Source: Gracilariopsis chorda (lineage: Eukaryota; Rhodophyta; Florideophyceae; Gracilariales; Gracilariaceae). Taken from it: a DNA stretch of 64,000 nt. A program made the position numbers and the translations under genes. The notes under the pieces were generated by a model. It worked only from the letters and a program-made list of their open reading frames with translations. It searched no databases and was not told the DNA's origin. The DNA lies in NCBI GenBank assembly GCA_003194525.1, contig NBIV01000138.1:124001-188000 (forward strand), read 5' to 3'. Below are positions 45,659 to 56,875 of the stretch, piece after piece. The number at the start of each line of letters is the position of its first letter. Position 1 is the stretch's first letter.

Positions 45659-46324
45659 CGCGGAGTAAACTCTACGCTAGATGCAGATAAGGTGGCAGAT
45701 AAAACGTCTTCACCGGTGTCTTACCGGGGGAGGGATCTTTCTTTTCCTTCTTGAACGTTCGGGGCCACTGGCAGGAGATGCTGTCACCGAACCCCTGGCT
45801 CCGAGTAAGACCCTCTCGGTGATATGCAATTTCAACAGCCTTCCCAAGTTCTGCGCCATCCAGAACGGGGGTGCTTGTAACGCACGGGATTTCCAGGAGA
45901 GGTTCCTAAAAGCAGGATATGTTTTCACCAGTTTACCTCTTCTGATCCCTTTCGTTTACTTGCTCGGGAAACGTGCTCCGGTTCGCTCGCTGACCTGTCG
46001 TTGGAGTCCGGGCTGAACGATGAGACACCCTGTCACCGACAGTTCGCAGCCTCACCCCAGCTGTACCAGTTATCTAGTGCGCTTACTCGCTGACGGATTA
46101 GTTCAAGTCCTCTTTCGGTTCCCGTACAGTACTCAGCTTGCGGACTCCTTTGAGAGACCAGTTGCCAACCTCCACGCAGTGCGTAATGGCTGCGGAGGTC
46201 CTGCTCGGGACTTGGCATCTCTTCTTACAGTCAAAGTTCCTGGTAAGATGTTGACAGGCGAGGCTATGTCTCAGGATCTAGCAGACGGCGGCGCATCATA
46301 ACAGCGTCCACAAAGGAGGGGGGT
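45659..46324. other. 5' flank of copia element 1, LTR not located
   Basis: The 5' LTR should lie here, but I found no second copy of any block near 41.3-41.7 kb. The + frames 45681-46016 and 46020-46301 have no motif. Confidence 0.3.
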
Positions 46325-46640
46325 GCCAAAGGCGAAAGCTGCGGGGGAGGGTTGTGTTTCTATGCCAGAACCCTATATCCACGGGGTAGATGCCAGGGGG
46401 GGAGGCCAGTCCAAAAGTGGCAGCCGTAGGGAAGGTTCAATGGAGGAAGCCGAAGAGGGGGAAGCGGTGGGCAAAGGCGGAAGCTGCAGGGGAGGGGGAG
46501 ACGGTTCAAAAACGGCAGCCTCGTGGGGGGGCCCGTCGCCAAAGGCGGAAGCCGCAGGGGATGGGGAAGCAAAGCCAGTTAAAAGGCAGCAGCCACGTGG
46601 GGGGAGGGGCGGCGGCTGAAGGCGGAAGCCGCAAGGGGGG
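46325..46640. repeat. G-rich tandem repeat, 60-85 bp quasi-period
   Basis: The core AAGGCGGAAGCYGCAGGGG or a close variant recurs at about 46328, 46412 (diverged), 46473, 46541 and 46619. Each core is followed by a long G run (GGGGGAGGG, GGGGAGGGGG, GGGGATGGGG, GGGGGGAG) and usually by a CAAAAACGGCAGCC-type half-unit. It is open in several frames as a consequence. The + strand has several candidate G-quadruplex tracts. Confidence 0.7.
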
Positions 46641-46949
46641 AGACAAGAATTAAACAATTTTCTCGTCTGCTTTTGCTTTCTCCACCATTTTTTCCTTCAC
46701 CTCGCTTTTTATCACTTCTCTACCGCGGCGCTCAGGGCCACGCGCGACCGAAGGCTGCTTCCAATTTTCTTTCTTGAAAGCGTCTATATGCGTATGAGGG
46801 GAGTGGTCTTGATATATTGGAGGCATTGTGGCAGAAATGCGCCTTGCACGCCTTTGGACGTGCATGCAATACCATACTTTGTTGCCACGTCTTCTTGCCA
46901 TTTGAAATACTTGTTGAGCGAAACACCTCCTTTTTATGTCGCGTTTACC

Positions 46950-47822
46950 CTCCTTCGAAGCATAAACGACTCACCGACTGGCCCCAATCGTGGAGGCAAT
47001 TGTGAAAATTTTTGGAGTGAGGTTTCCCCCTTCAGGTGAATGTTAGATGGCTTGGTACAGGACAAACGCGTAGCACGCGTGGGAATTTTTGGCTCCGACT
47101 TCGGAATTTATTTAGTAAGTTACCTTACTTCGGACCGTGACACTGAGCTCCCAACGTGTATGGCCCTCAAAATGTGTGCACTAATGTACTTAACTGGTTT
47201 AGATGATTGTAGTAAACCTTACTTAGGTGGGAGTGACCTCGCGGTCGCAAGCGCAAAGTAAACTCAACCAAGGTAGGTCTTCAAAACCATCGTTCCAGTC
47301 TGACAACCTAGATTGGGCTCTGGTCACAACTGCATTCGTAGATTCACGACCCCATTTGGGGAGTAACCAACGCTTAGTTTCAGTATGATTACCCTCTTCA
47401 GACTGCTCAGGACATCTGTGTAAGTACAATGACCGCAGGTCTAACATTACTCCGTTTATTTCGTGTATCCTGTTGCATGATAGATCTCCACCCCAGTATT
47501 TGGTTGTTCTTTCCTTTGGTACTACTGTTTTACCCCTGGGTTCTCGGGTCTGTTGCCACTATTTGCACGACCTTCGTCCCATTCTTGCTTGGTTTCTTTC
47601 CCCTTCGGAACACTACGCTCATTGTGTACGATGTATATTTCCAATCAATCAGGTTCTTCTCTGATCTCGTTCCTCTCAGGATTCTTCGTAATCACCTCTA
47701 CATATATAGCCAGTATCCACAGGTATATTAACACCCGACACTCGTGTGGAGTAGAGCGCTCGTCCAGTGAGTCTATCCTTCATAGGAAGCAAGAGGTCGG
47801 AGTCCCCGAGAGCTACAAAACA
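46950..47822. repeat. R1 terminal-type block, copy e (dispersed)
   Basis: It aligns with copy a (TACTTAG-x-TG-x-G...CCTCG...CGC/AAGTAAA around 47220-47265 against 18147-18187; CGGGTCTGTT at 47545). Its right end aligns with copy c (47727-47822 against 26735-26840). No internal R1 block lies beside it, so it resembles a solo terminal repeat. Confidence 0.45.
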
Positions 47823-48318
47823 CACGGGTTATGCCCCAAAATAATCAGCAGCAGCAGCAAAGCTTGCTGCAAAGTGGTTGACACTTTCACAAAGTCTGCA
47901 GTGCTAACCAGTTCGAGAAAAACAGTTGTCGCGCTTCGCCCTCATTGGCGTACATTGCAGTCAGTGTAGGTAGTTATTGTATGCTTTTGACTATGCCATT
48001 ATAAAAATCACAAACACCTGAGCTAAAAACAACTCGATGGCTATAGCTATTCTAGGTGACCGGGCACTACAGGGCTTTCCAGGCGTTACTGCAATCGTTG
48101 TAAATCACAGTGCCTGGATATGCTTCAAACGCTATTCAATAGACAATGCAAGTAGAAATAAGCGGCTTGCAGCGCAGCTTGTGTTCAAGGATTGCATTTT
48201 TATGTGTTCATGGAAATCAGTATAGTACTGGAAACGTCTAGAGCAGATAAGTGTGGTTAGATGAAGGGAGCCATGCCGCTAAAATATCTTTTTGCATGCT
48301 CGTTTCAGCGAATGCAAT
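47823..48318. other. No supported gene
   Basis: About 500 bp ending at the target duplication of Ty3 element 3. A CAG-rich stretch at 47848-47872 (AGCAGCAGCAGCAAAGCTTGCTGC) can fold. No gene seen. Confidence 0.4.
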
Positions 48319-48323
48319 ATCCA

Positions 48324-49388
48324 TGTGGGCGCCATCACAAAACGGTGACGCAGGGGGTGCGAAATTTAGCGATAAAGTAGTCTAAAAAGGGTTTCCTCGT
48401 ACCTCAAAGCCCCATAGAGATGAGAATGATAAATAGAAAGCACGAAAAACTGAAAATGCAGGGACCAAAATAACTCAACCTGCAAAGCAAATATGAGAAC
48501 AAAAAGGAGAGCAAGAGTGTCAATCCCAGAAAACTTCTTCACAACTCCTTGAAACAGCGTGCAACCAAAGAATTATGTCAATAACCACTAGGAGTCAGAC
48601 TCTCGGCTTCCTCCCAGACACTCCTGATGTGTAGCAATGTGTGCAGCCTATCGACTTCGGCGCTAACCAGAAACAGGCACGTACAATTCTTACAGGGCTT
48701 CCAAAGGAGAGCTACTAACAGCAGGATATGGTTTCACTCTGTACCCAGTCTGGCCCTTTGCAAGAACGCTTGCACTGCACGTCGCCTGCGGAAAGCTTCC
48801 CGTCTAGCACTTCCGTCTGGAAATCACTACGTCTTTGGACCGACACGGTTATCCGCGCAATGCCCCAGTGGGGCTCACAGACGACAGAAGTACTTTTGGT
48901 ACACACTGCCTGTCTTCCTTGTACGCTTGAAGCGCTTCAACTGGTATTAGCGACGGCACTTCCCCACCTCAAGTATGTACCTAGCGGCGAACGCCTCACT
49001 CGATGCAAATGATGGTTGAATGGTTGATTGTAAAGGTGGGAAAGGGTGGCGGGTGAGGTTTGTGTATGATGGTGATGTTTTTCTGAGTCCAGACCGAAGT
49101 CTGGGCGTCAACGCACCCTTTTGTAGCGTCTAAAATCACTTGAAACAACGCAGAAAACGTATTACTACTATATACGTACTCATATGTGCGTCTTGGTTAC
49201 TCCATTGGCTTCTAGCAGCCTCTGGAGCTGCACACTAACCAATAACACTCCATTTTCTTGCGCCAGCATCACCTAAATAAAGTAGCACGGCTGGGCTAGC
49301 GAAGCAAAGAATGCTCTAGGAGCTGCTGAAACACTCTATACGTGTGTTCCGGCAGTATGGGAACATTCTATTCGTTTTGCGACCAACA
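48324..49388 (-). repeat. 3' LTR of Ty3 element 3
   Basis: 1065 bp, TG...CA on the + strand. It aligns end to end with 53910-54972. Shared blocks include ATGATAAATAGAAAGCACGAAAAA and CTTGAAGCGCTTCAACTGGT. The inner flank at 49389 (on -, TTGGAGTGTAG-complement) is not a clean polypurine tract. Confidence 0.92.
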
Positions 49389-49456
49389 AATTCCATTTGG
49401 AGTGTAGCGGTTGTGCGGGGATGTCAAAGTGTACCTGGGATGCTTAGATGTCACAA

Positions 49457-50363
49457 CTAGACATGGCCCAAAAGTACTTGGAGGAAAACCCATGTCACGT
49501 CACTGTGGTATTTAGAGCCATTCCACGAGCAGCAAAGCGCCAAGTCACCGACTGCAAACTTCCATATCTTTTTCATCGAACTGTTTCGATGACGTTTCCT
49601 CTGAGATCGCCTAGCTCTTGTATTGGATGCTGCCAATACCTCCAACTCTCTGAATGTATAAGAAGAGTCTCCATGACTTGGTACAAGACCATTTTCTTTC
49701 GAATTCACTCGTGGTTTCACGCCGAAAAGCAGCTCAAAGGGCGAAATTCTACTAGCAAGATGACTGCGACGGTATCCATAAAGGAATGAAGACAATTGCA
49801 GATCCCAGGTCAAGTGGTTGGAGAAAACCATTTTTCCTAAGGCTCTTTTCAGAGTACCAATCATTCTCTCTGCCCTGCCATTTGAAATAGGAGCATAAGC
49901 TAGGACATTCTTCCACGTAATATCATTCTCTTTCATGAATGCTATAAGTGCCTAGATGTAAAACACGTCGCGTTGTCCGAAACGATAACCCTGGGTAGGC
50001 CAAATGGAGAGATGATTCCTTTCTTCACAAAGTCAATGACCACTTTTGATGTAGAGGTCTTAGTGGGGGCAACGATTGGCCAGCCTGTCAAGTGCTCAAC
50101 GTAGACCAAATTAAATCTGTATCCCGACCTACTTGTACGGAATGGGACTGCGATATTGACCGAATAAACGTCAAAGAGCGAACAATAGGTGTGTGAAGGC
50201 TGCTGATATAGGTAGGTAATCGTGAAATTCTGTGACGTGTATCATAGCTCTTTACATAGTCCCCAATTCCCTGATACATAGTCGGACAACAAAACCGCTC
50301 AGTGATAAACTTTCGTGTGGCTGCGATGTCCCAGTGTCCGATTTCGTCGTGAAAGGACTTCAT
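49457..50363 (-). pseudogene. Integrase of Ty3 element 3
   Basis: 50363-50088 holds the zinc-binding region (FHDEIGHWDIAATRKFITERFCCPTMY). The final Cys pair reads Y-D-T-R, so the zinc site is lost. After breaks, which include the region of the first two catalytic Asp (about 50090-49940), an open frame 49936-49457 (159 codons) keeps WKNVLAYAPISNGRAERMIGTLKRAL with the catalytic Glu, and FLYGYRRSHLASRISPFELLFG, typical of Ty3 integrases. Confidence 0.75.
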
Positions 50364-50699
50364 GATGTCTCGTCGTTAAGTGATATCTGGAACAACGCGA
50401 ACATTGTTTGACAGTCTCCTGAAAAATGTTCCTTCCCAGACAAGAAACTGCTTTGCATTACGTCGGGTTGCTTGACGAATGTATGTTTCACTCTAATCCA
50501 CTGGGAACCCATAAAGGTTGCGGGAAATAGTCGAATAATATGGTTCCAGTCCGGAATGCTGCTTAGCTTCAACTTCAAGGCGAACTAAATCTCCTTCATC
50601 TTCATGTGGGTCTGCTTTGTTTCCGTGTTAAATCCTAGAAAGGTAGTCCGCAGCACCATAATCCTTGCCTGCACGATACACAATTTCAAAGTCGTACTA

Positions 50700-51409
50700 G
50701 GCTAGGACGTCAAGCCATCAGGCTAGGCACCCATGTATGTCCCGCTTCTGGAAAGCGTAGCGTACCGCCATATGATCTGTGATAACCTTAAAAGGAACAG
50801 AAGAAAGAAGGTAGGCCCTAAAAATCTTGAGTGCGAAGATGACAGCCAGTGCCTCTCGTTCACATGCGGAGTAAATCCATTCAGCTGAGGTCATAGTACG
50901 ACTGGCGAGCCGCAATGGATGAATTTTTCCATCCTCTTTCTTCTAGGACAATACTGCGCCCAGAGAAACGTTAAAAGCATCGGTCTCTACGATAAAAGGC
51001 TTCTCAAAGTCTGGAAATGACAACACGGGAGGCTCTCTCAATTTCTTTTTCAAGTTACGAAAAGCATCAATCATATCTTCTGTCCATGTCAAAGTCTTAT
51101 TTCCTGACGTAGTGCTGTGAAGTACAGCGGATGTCTCAGCAAAGCTTCTGATTAATCGACGATACTACCATGCTAGACCAAGAAACGACCTAAGCTCTGT
51201 CGTAGTAGTAGGAGTGGGAGCGTCTTGAATCTTGTCAATCTTTGACTGGTCTATAGATACGCCATTTGCATCAATGACATGTCAAAGAAGGGATACCCTT
51301 GGCATTGCAAAAAAACACTTCCACAACTTGAGCTTGAGACCATGCTTCCTTATGCGGTCGAACACTAGCGTCAAATGAAAAACACTTCTTTCGAAGCTCC
51401 TTGAGAATA
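50700..51409 (-). pseudogene. RT thumb and RNase H of Ty3 element 3
   Basis: It continues RT after a frameshift at the active site. The box region reads VCIDYVVIFS in the continuing frame (second Asp to Tyr). Thumb: FDRIRKHGLKLKLWKC. RNase H: VETDAFNVSLGAVLS, stop, KKEDGKIHP, then LASRTMTSAEWIYSACEREALAVIFALK (50915-50718). The stop falls at a Gln codon conserved in element 2 (SQKKDGK). Confidence 0.8.
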
Positions 51410-52957
51410 TCACGACATAGTCAATGCATACTCGGAAAACGCAAGTCCCTGGAGCACATGGTCCATCATACGCTGAAATTTGGAAGGGGCATTCATAAGC
51501 CTAAATGGCATGACTTCAACCATGAAATTCCCGTATCTGCGAACAAATGTGGTCATCTCTTTGCAATCTTCATACATCTTGACTTGCCAATACCCTGAGA
51601 AAATATCAAGCGTGGTGAAAACATAACATCCTACAAGGTCGTCAAATATTTCTTCCATGCGGAGTAGCGGCCATTGATCAGCATTCATGGCTCTATTGAG
51701 TTTGCGATAGCCAACGCAGAACCTTGGACTTCCATCTTTTTCCGAAGGAATAACGACTGAAGCTGACAATGCAGAAGCGGAAGGGATAATAATACCAGCC
51801 TTGAGTAGCAGATTCATTTCATTGCGGACGAAATCATTGTGCTTAAGAGGCATTCTCCTTGCTCTGGGATATATTGGCTTATCCAAGAATAGATCAAGAG
51901 AGTGAGATATAGAGACTTCTGCAGGGTACAGATCCACCAGAGACCAAGCGATTACATTAGACTCTTGCAAACAAGAACATATCTCTTTCCGTTCTTTTTC
52001 AGTAACATGGAATATATTTGACGAAAACAGCTCTCCTTGTTCACTGTCACCAGAGATTTTAAAATTTGGTATCATTTCCCTAGGAGCACCTTGACTTTTG
52101 TCTGTCAGAGTGACAACCAGTTCATCATCGTCTTTAGAGGTACTCTTATCATCGAAAGCAGCATCAAAGTGCAATATAGAGTCATCGCTATCTGTTTGAA
52201 CTTCTCCTTCGTCGGGAACATCAACGCGAGCGTGAGCGAAGCCAATCATGGCTTTCTTCCCGGAGATTTTCATCTTCACTTGCTGATTGCCGAGGTGAAG
52301 ACAAGCCTGAGGCGTCTCAAGGGTGGGAGACTGGACTATCACATCAAACGAAGGACCATCGATAACGAGAAAATCTAGCGGAACAGACATGCCTCCAACC
52401 GAGATAGGCATATCATGAAGTATAACCTTGCAAACGGCGCTCTGGCCGTTAGATACAGTTATCTTCTTCGATGTATCCCTCAGCTCAAATGACAACTTTT
52501 CACAAAGCTTGGTAGAAATGACATTCGGCACCTCTCCAGAATCTAGTAACGCTTCAATTTCAGTTCCATATATCGTCACAGAGACTGCCTTTAGACGTCT
52601 AGTCTGCTTCTTAACTGGACCTACAAATGAACGTCGGAAGTTAGTACGGCGACTGATAAGCTTACCAATCTTCTTCTTAGCATCATCAGCGTCAACGCGA
52701 GTCAGTTGTCCAAATTTCAATCTGAATGAAGCATCTGCCAGCTCTGCTAGGACGTTGTACTGCATTGCATGATAATATATGCTCTTTCTTAGCCCTTCTC
52801 GGTTTCTGTTTTCGTGGTTTATGCCCATGAACTTTCGCTTGACGGATTCTTCGTTCTGGACGAGATGGGTTAAGCAAAATTGGGATGGGTGCTCTGCCGT
52901 ACGAACGGCGTTGCTAAGGAAGGGCTTCACCTTTGGCATTTCTCTTAGCTGTAGCAA
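51410..52957 (-). pseudogene. Protease and reverse transcriptase (5' part) of Ty3 element 3
   Basis: This 515-codon open stretch is the longest in the window. The protease motif EALLDSGEVPNVI keeps Asp-Ser-Gly at about residue 135, and the flap and C-terminal strands follow. An acidic linker (residues ~245-300) precedes RT, which starts near SHSLDLFLDKPIYPRARRMP. The fingers (SEKDGSPRFCVGYRKLN), the first catalytic Asp (FTTLDIFSGYWQVKM) and VEVMPFRLMNAPSKFQRMMDHVL are clear. The frame is lost right at the active-site box. The first ~45 codons are not protease, but the end of the nucleocapsid region. Confidence 0.85.
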
Positions 52958-53890
52958 CTACCTCCATATTCTCAAAGTTCTCGGTCACGATCGGGACATG
53001 GCCAGATCTTTTCTGAGCACCGAAGAAATTTTCCTTTTCCTCTTCTTTGGTTTGCCACCCTTTTCTAGTCTCCTTTGGCGTGCTTCTTCTCCAGCACGTG
53101 ATCCCACAGTGTCCGATCTTTCCAAAACGATCACATATAGTATTGCGATGCGGGATTGCGTCACATTTTGACGCATAATGACCGGCCTTCCTGTAATAAG
53201 CACAGTTTCTGTCGTAGTCTCGAACTTCTGTTTGTGATTTCTTAGCCATTAGAATAAACTATGCAAACTTTTCGGATAAGTTATCAACCTTTGTCTCCAA
53301 ACCCTGGGAGAAAGAATGATCCAATGGCCTCTGGTTTTGGACAATACGCATCGGTGGGCCAATGAATAAAACATGCGAACGCATCGCTTTCTTGGCAGCA
53401 TCGAAGGCTTTCACTTGAACCTTCAACTCTTCATAATCTTCTGCACCATGAAAGACGACAAACTGAGCTAAATCAGCGTATTACATCACTGCTTTTCTTA
53501 ACAGGCGGAGCTTTGCCTTAGAATTGAACCCAGCTTTCCTGAAGTGGTTGTCCATATGACTAAAGAAGCCAACCAAATCTCCATAATCCAGTTCAGCCGA
53601 TACTGCCTGCCAAATATTCTCTTCAGGTTCTCCCACTTTTTATAAGCGATTGATAAAAGCGTGCTTCACGGATTGATAACCTTTTGCTACTTTGGAGAGT
53701 GAACCATTAATGGCGTAAGTATCATCATAAAACTCGCAGGCTTTCTTCTCTAGAAAGCCAAGAAGCTCAAGTGCCATATCTTCTTCGGTCTTTTCTCTCA
53801 TAGCAACATTCTCAAAGTAGAAGAAAAACATCACAAACCTAACAGACGATCCATCAAAAGAAGAAAATTTAAGGCATGGCTCAGAGAAAA
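52900..53890 (-). pseudogene. Gag of Ty3 element 3
   Basis: Capsid sequence begins almost at the primer-binding site (KFSSFDGSSVRFVMFFFYFENVAM, 53870 leftwards) and goes through several stops to 53270. 53249-52914 (111 codons) carries two tandem zinc knuckles. In both, the second ligand Cys is gone: the first reads C-A-Y-Y and the second C-D-R-F, while the His and last Cys remain. The knuckle region overlaps the start of the protease-RT frame. Confidence 0.7.
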
Positions 53891-53891
53891 T

Positions 53892-53909
53892 CCCTCCTCG
53901 AGAGTACCA
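53892..53909 (-). promoter_or_regulatory. Primer-binding site of Ty3 element 3
   Basis: On -, directly after the LTR, TGGTACTCTCGAGGAGGG. It starts with TGG, the complement of a tRNA CCA end, and abuts the LTR without a gap. I cannot name the tRNA. Confidence 0.75.
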
Positions 53910-54972
53910 TGTGGGCACCATCACAAAACGGTGACGCAGATGGGCCAAAATTAGCAATAATGTATGCTGAAAAGGGTGTCCTCAAAGCTGAAAGCCCCAT
54001 ACAGATGAAAATGATAAATAGAAAGCACGAAAAATGGAAATGAAAGGACCAAAAGGACTCAATCTGCTAAAAAAACTATGAAAACAAATGGGGGAGCAAG
54101 AGTCTCAATCCCAGAAGACTTTTCCTTAACTTCTTGAAACGGCATGCCACCAAAAACTTATTTCAATGGCCACTAGGAGTCAGAATCCAATCTTCCCGTC
54201 AAACACTCCGGTTTTGAAGCGATTTATGCAGCCTATCTGCATTTGCGCTTACCAGAAGTAGGCGCGTACAATCCTTACAGGGCTTCCAAAGAAAAGCTAC
54301 TAACAGCGGGGTATACTTTCACTCTGTACCCAACCTGGCCATTTGCAGGAAATTTTCCACGGCACGTTGCATGCCGACAGCTTTCTGTCTAGCAACTACG
54401 ACCGGAAATCACCAGGACTTTGGACCGACCCCGTTATCCGAGTAAAGCTCCAGTAGCGCTCACAGACGACTGAAGCACCTTTAGTACACACTGCCCGTAT
54501 CCCGTCTATGCTTGAAGCGCTTCAACTGGTCTTAGCGACGGCACTTCCCCACCCTAAGTATGCACCTAGCGGCAAACGCCTTACTAGATGCAAATGATGG
54601 TTGACTGGTTGATTGAAAATGTTAGAAAGAGTGGTTAATGAGGTTTTTGTATGATTATAATTCTTTCTGAGTCCAGACCAAAGTCTGGGCGTCAACGCAC
54701 CCTTTTATAGCGTCCAAAAGCACTTGAAACAACGCAAGAAACGTATAAATACTTTATATTTACTCATGTGTGCGTGTAGATTATTCCATTGGCTTTTACC
54801 AGCCTCTGGAGCTGCACACTAACCAATACCACTCCGTTTTCTGACGCCAGTGTCACTTCAACACAGTAGCACGGCTGGGAGAGCAAAGCATAAAATGCTC
54901 TAGTAGGTGCTGGAACGCTCTACACGTTTGTTACAGCAGTGCCAGAGCATTCTACAGGTTTCGCAACCAACA
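53910..54972 (-). repeat. 5' LTR of Ty3 element 3
   Basis: 1063 bp, partner of 48324-49388, followed on the right by the target duplication ATCCA (54973-54977). Confidence 0.92.
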
Positions 54973-55012
54973 ATCCACTTTGACGGAACGCTTCGCTGCC
55001 CTTTTAGAATCT

Positions 55013-55034
55013 CAGCAGCAGCAGCTGCTGCAGC
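55013..55034. repeat. CAG/CTG fold-back
   Basis: CAGCAGCAGCAGCTGCTGCAGC lies between Ty3 element 3 and copia element 2. It is a short triplet tract that is self-complementary around its centre. Confidence 0.5.
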
Positions 55035-55146
55035 AATGCTCAAATTTCATTGGCTGCTTGGGACTGCTTCATGTTGACTGCTTTTAATGCTCACTTTCTG
55101 GCACTAGAGCAGCGTCAGCCACTCAGCAGCACAGTGGCTGGAACAG

Positions 55147-55327
55147 TGTGAGAGGTAGAATGAGAGAGAGTTGCATTGTAATTCTCTAAATTACAATGCA
55201 ACTTCAAATTGAGACTCCATTCGGTACTCTCTGTAAATTAGGCTTACAAAAACTTAGAGGATAGCGTCAATAAAGAAGCGGGCGGCGACGCAGTCTGTGC
55301 TTTCTGACGGTCACACACTTCGTCTCA
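55147..55327 (+). repeat. 5' LTR of copia element 2
   Basis: 181 bp. At 55171-55201 it contains a perfect hairpin with a 13-bp stem (TTGCATTGTAATT) and a 5-nt loop. In the right LTR the same hairpin has point changes. Confidence 0.9.
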
Positions 55328-55345
55328 TGGTCGAATCGCTCACCC
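55328..55345 (+). promoter_or_regulatory. Primer-binding site of copia element 2
   Basis: TGGTCGAATCGCTCACCC, starting at the first base after the LTR. The TGG start and direct contact are as expected; the priming tRNA is not identified. 55346-56005 is leader without a recognised gene. Confidence 0.7.
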
Positions 55346-56005
55346 ATCCCTCGATCGCAACCCCGAAGTATCCCTCTTTACACGTCAACCACCCCCCACG
55401 CCCAGTACCAACCCCCCACCTTCATCACCGCCACTTCAAAGCCTTCCCACTCGACATCAACTGCGTATTCCTCTCCTCAATGAAGCTCCGCAACGCGCAT
55501 ATCATTTATCCCAAGCCCTCTGGAGACCATGGAATTCATTTTCGGACTCGAAGCCTACAGGCTCTACTTGGTCGTTACTATTCTGCTTTACAACTTTTCT
55601 TTCTACTTTGGAAACTCAACCACCACTTTCAACCTAAGGCTGAACAGCTTGCAAGCCGATTACTGGGACAAGAATCGATTGGGCACTTGAAGTAATCCTT
55701 AGGATTTGATATCGCACTGGATACTCGGCTCATCTAGAGCGTGCCCTATCTACCTTTGGTGACACGGTGTGTCGTCTTTTGGATTTAGCTCTTCATAATC
55801 CTCTTTTTTTACTAACCAACTGAGCCGCACTCGAATGTTGCATGGAACTAGAAGGGACCAACTGGTGAACACTTATCTTCAATTAGTAACCTCCCTTGGA
55901 CATTCCGTAGACACTTAACGCACCTTGCTCTCGTTCGCGCAGAGATTGGCTGGCTGCAGAAAGTCGTGACTCACCGGGAGAGAGTAGCCCGGGTCCACAG
56001 GTCAA

Positions 56006-56875
56006 ATGTCTAATGTAGCGGAGGTAGTTTCTCCTGTCAGTACGCTCGAAGAAAAGAAGACTCCAGAAAGTAACCTCGCTAGCAAGAAGACAAGCAGATT
56101 ATCAAAAGGAACCATGCTAACCAGATTTCATCACAATCCTTTCAATCTTAACCCAAACAGGTGAGTGGACGTAGAGAAAAAGGTAAGAGAACGATCCCAC
56201 GCCTTGAGGGATCCGCGGACTATTACACATGGATAATATATGTTCGAGACATGATGAACGCTGACCAAGTTCTCTTTGTATTAACGGATGCTCGCCCATT
56301 GGAAATTGAGAGCTCTGTCCAAGCTCCCCGCCGATGGGATGACGCGGACAGAAAAGCACGATCACATATTGTGCAGAACCGTGGTACTCAGCCAATTGTT
56401 ACCATGTCAGAGCTTTTTGAAAGAATGCAATGTTCTGCATTAGACGTTTGCACCAAACTTGAGATTACTTACAAAAAGGACAACATTCAAATTAAGATGG
56501 ATCTTCTACAACATTTCAACAGTCTTGTGTTCAAGGATGACAGGAATATTATCAAACATCTCCATGATATGGAAAAAATTTCTTGAGCTTGCTCGTCTTG
56601 GACATCCATTAACCCACAAGGAGCGAACAGCTTGTTTATTGAGAACCTTACTAGACTCATTAATGGCGATCAAATTACTCGCAGATGCCAATAACATGGA
56701 ACGCGACCAGCTGGTCTCGTTGATAATGTCTGAAATGGATCGCCGCAAACACCATGATTCCACTAGTACCATCAAAACTGCTGGTATACGAAGTAGTTCT
56801 CAGTACCACCATATGGGCGCGCGGAAATCCAAAAAACCAATCCTAAAGTCGGTTAGGAGATCTGCAACGGTTTGA
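56006..56875 (+). pseudogene. Gag of copia element 2
   Basis: The likely start is the ATG at 56006, whose frame gives a Ser/Lys-rich N-terminus to about 56162. A frameshift leads to 56161-56586 (RTIPRLEGSADYYTWIIYVRDMM, KARSHIVQN, capsid-like), and another to 56459-56875 (LARLGHPLTHKERTACLLRTLLDSLMAIKLLADANNMERDQLVSL). It is clearly homologous to the gag at 44880-45658. A zinc knuckle remnant should lie near 56880-56930 (CWHFGR...H...C) but is broken. Confidence 0.75.

Larger units (their letters stand above)
48324..54972 (-). mobile_element. Ty3-type LTR retrotransposon 3, complete LTR to LTR
   Basis: A 6.65-kb element. LTRs of 1065 bp (48324-49388) and 1063 bp (53910-54972) both run TGTGGG...CCAACA. 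The flanking bases are ATCCA on the left (48319-48323) and ATCCA on the right (54973-54977), a perfect 5-bp target duplication. Directly inside the right (5') LTR, on the - strand, the sequence TGGTACTCTCGAGGAGGG (53909-53892) is a good primer-binding site. Gag, protease-RT, RNase H and integrase follow in Ty3 order on -. LTRs differ at roughly one base in six by eye, so insertion is old. Confidence 0.92.

Noticed and set aside
45681-46301. Two + strand frames beside copia element 1
   Set aside because: They lie where the element's leader and 5' LTR should be, and contain no motif.
46360-46657. Overlapping open frames of 70-98 codons on both strands
   Set aside because: They are a by-product of the G-rich tandem repeat.
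52037-52772. Two ~113-codon + strand frames
   Set aside because: They are antisense shadows of the Ty3 element 3 protease-RT frame.
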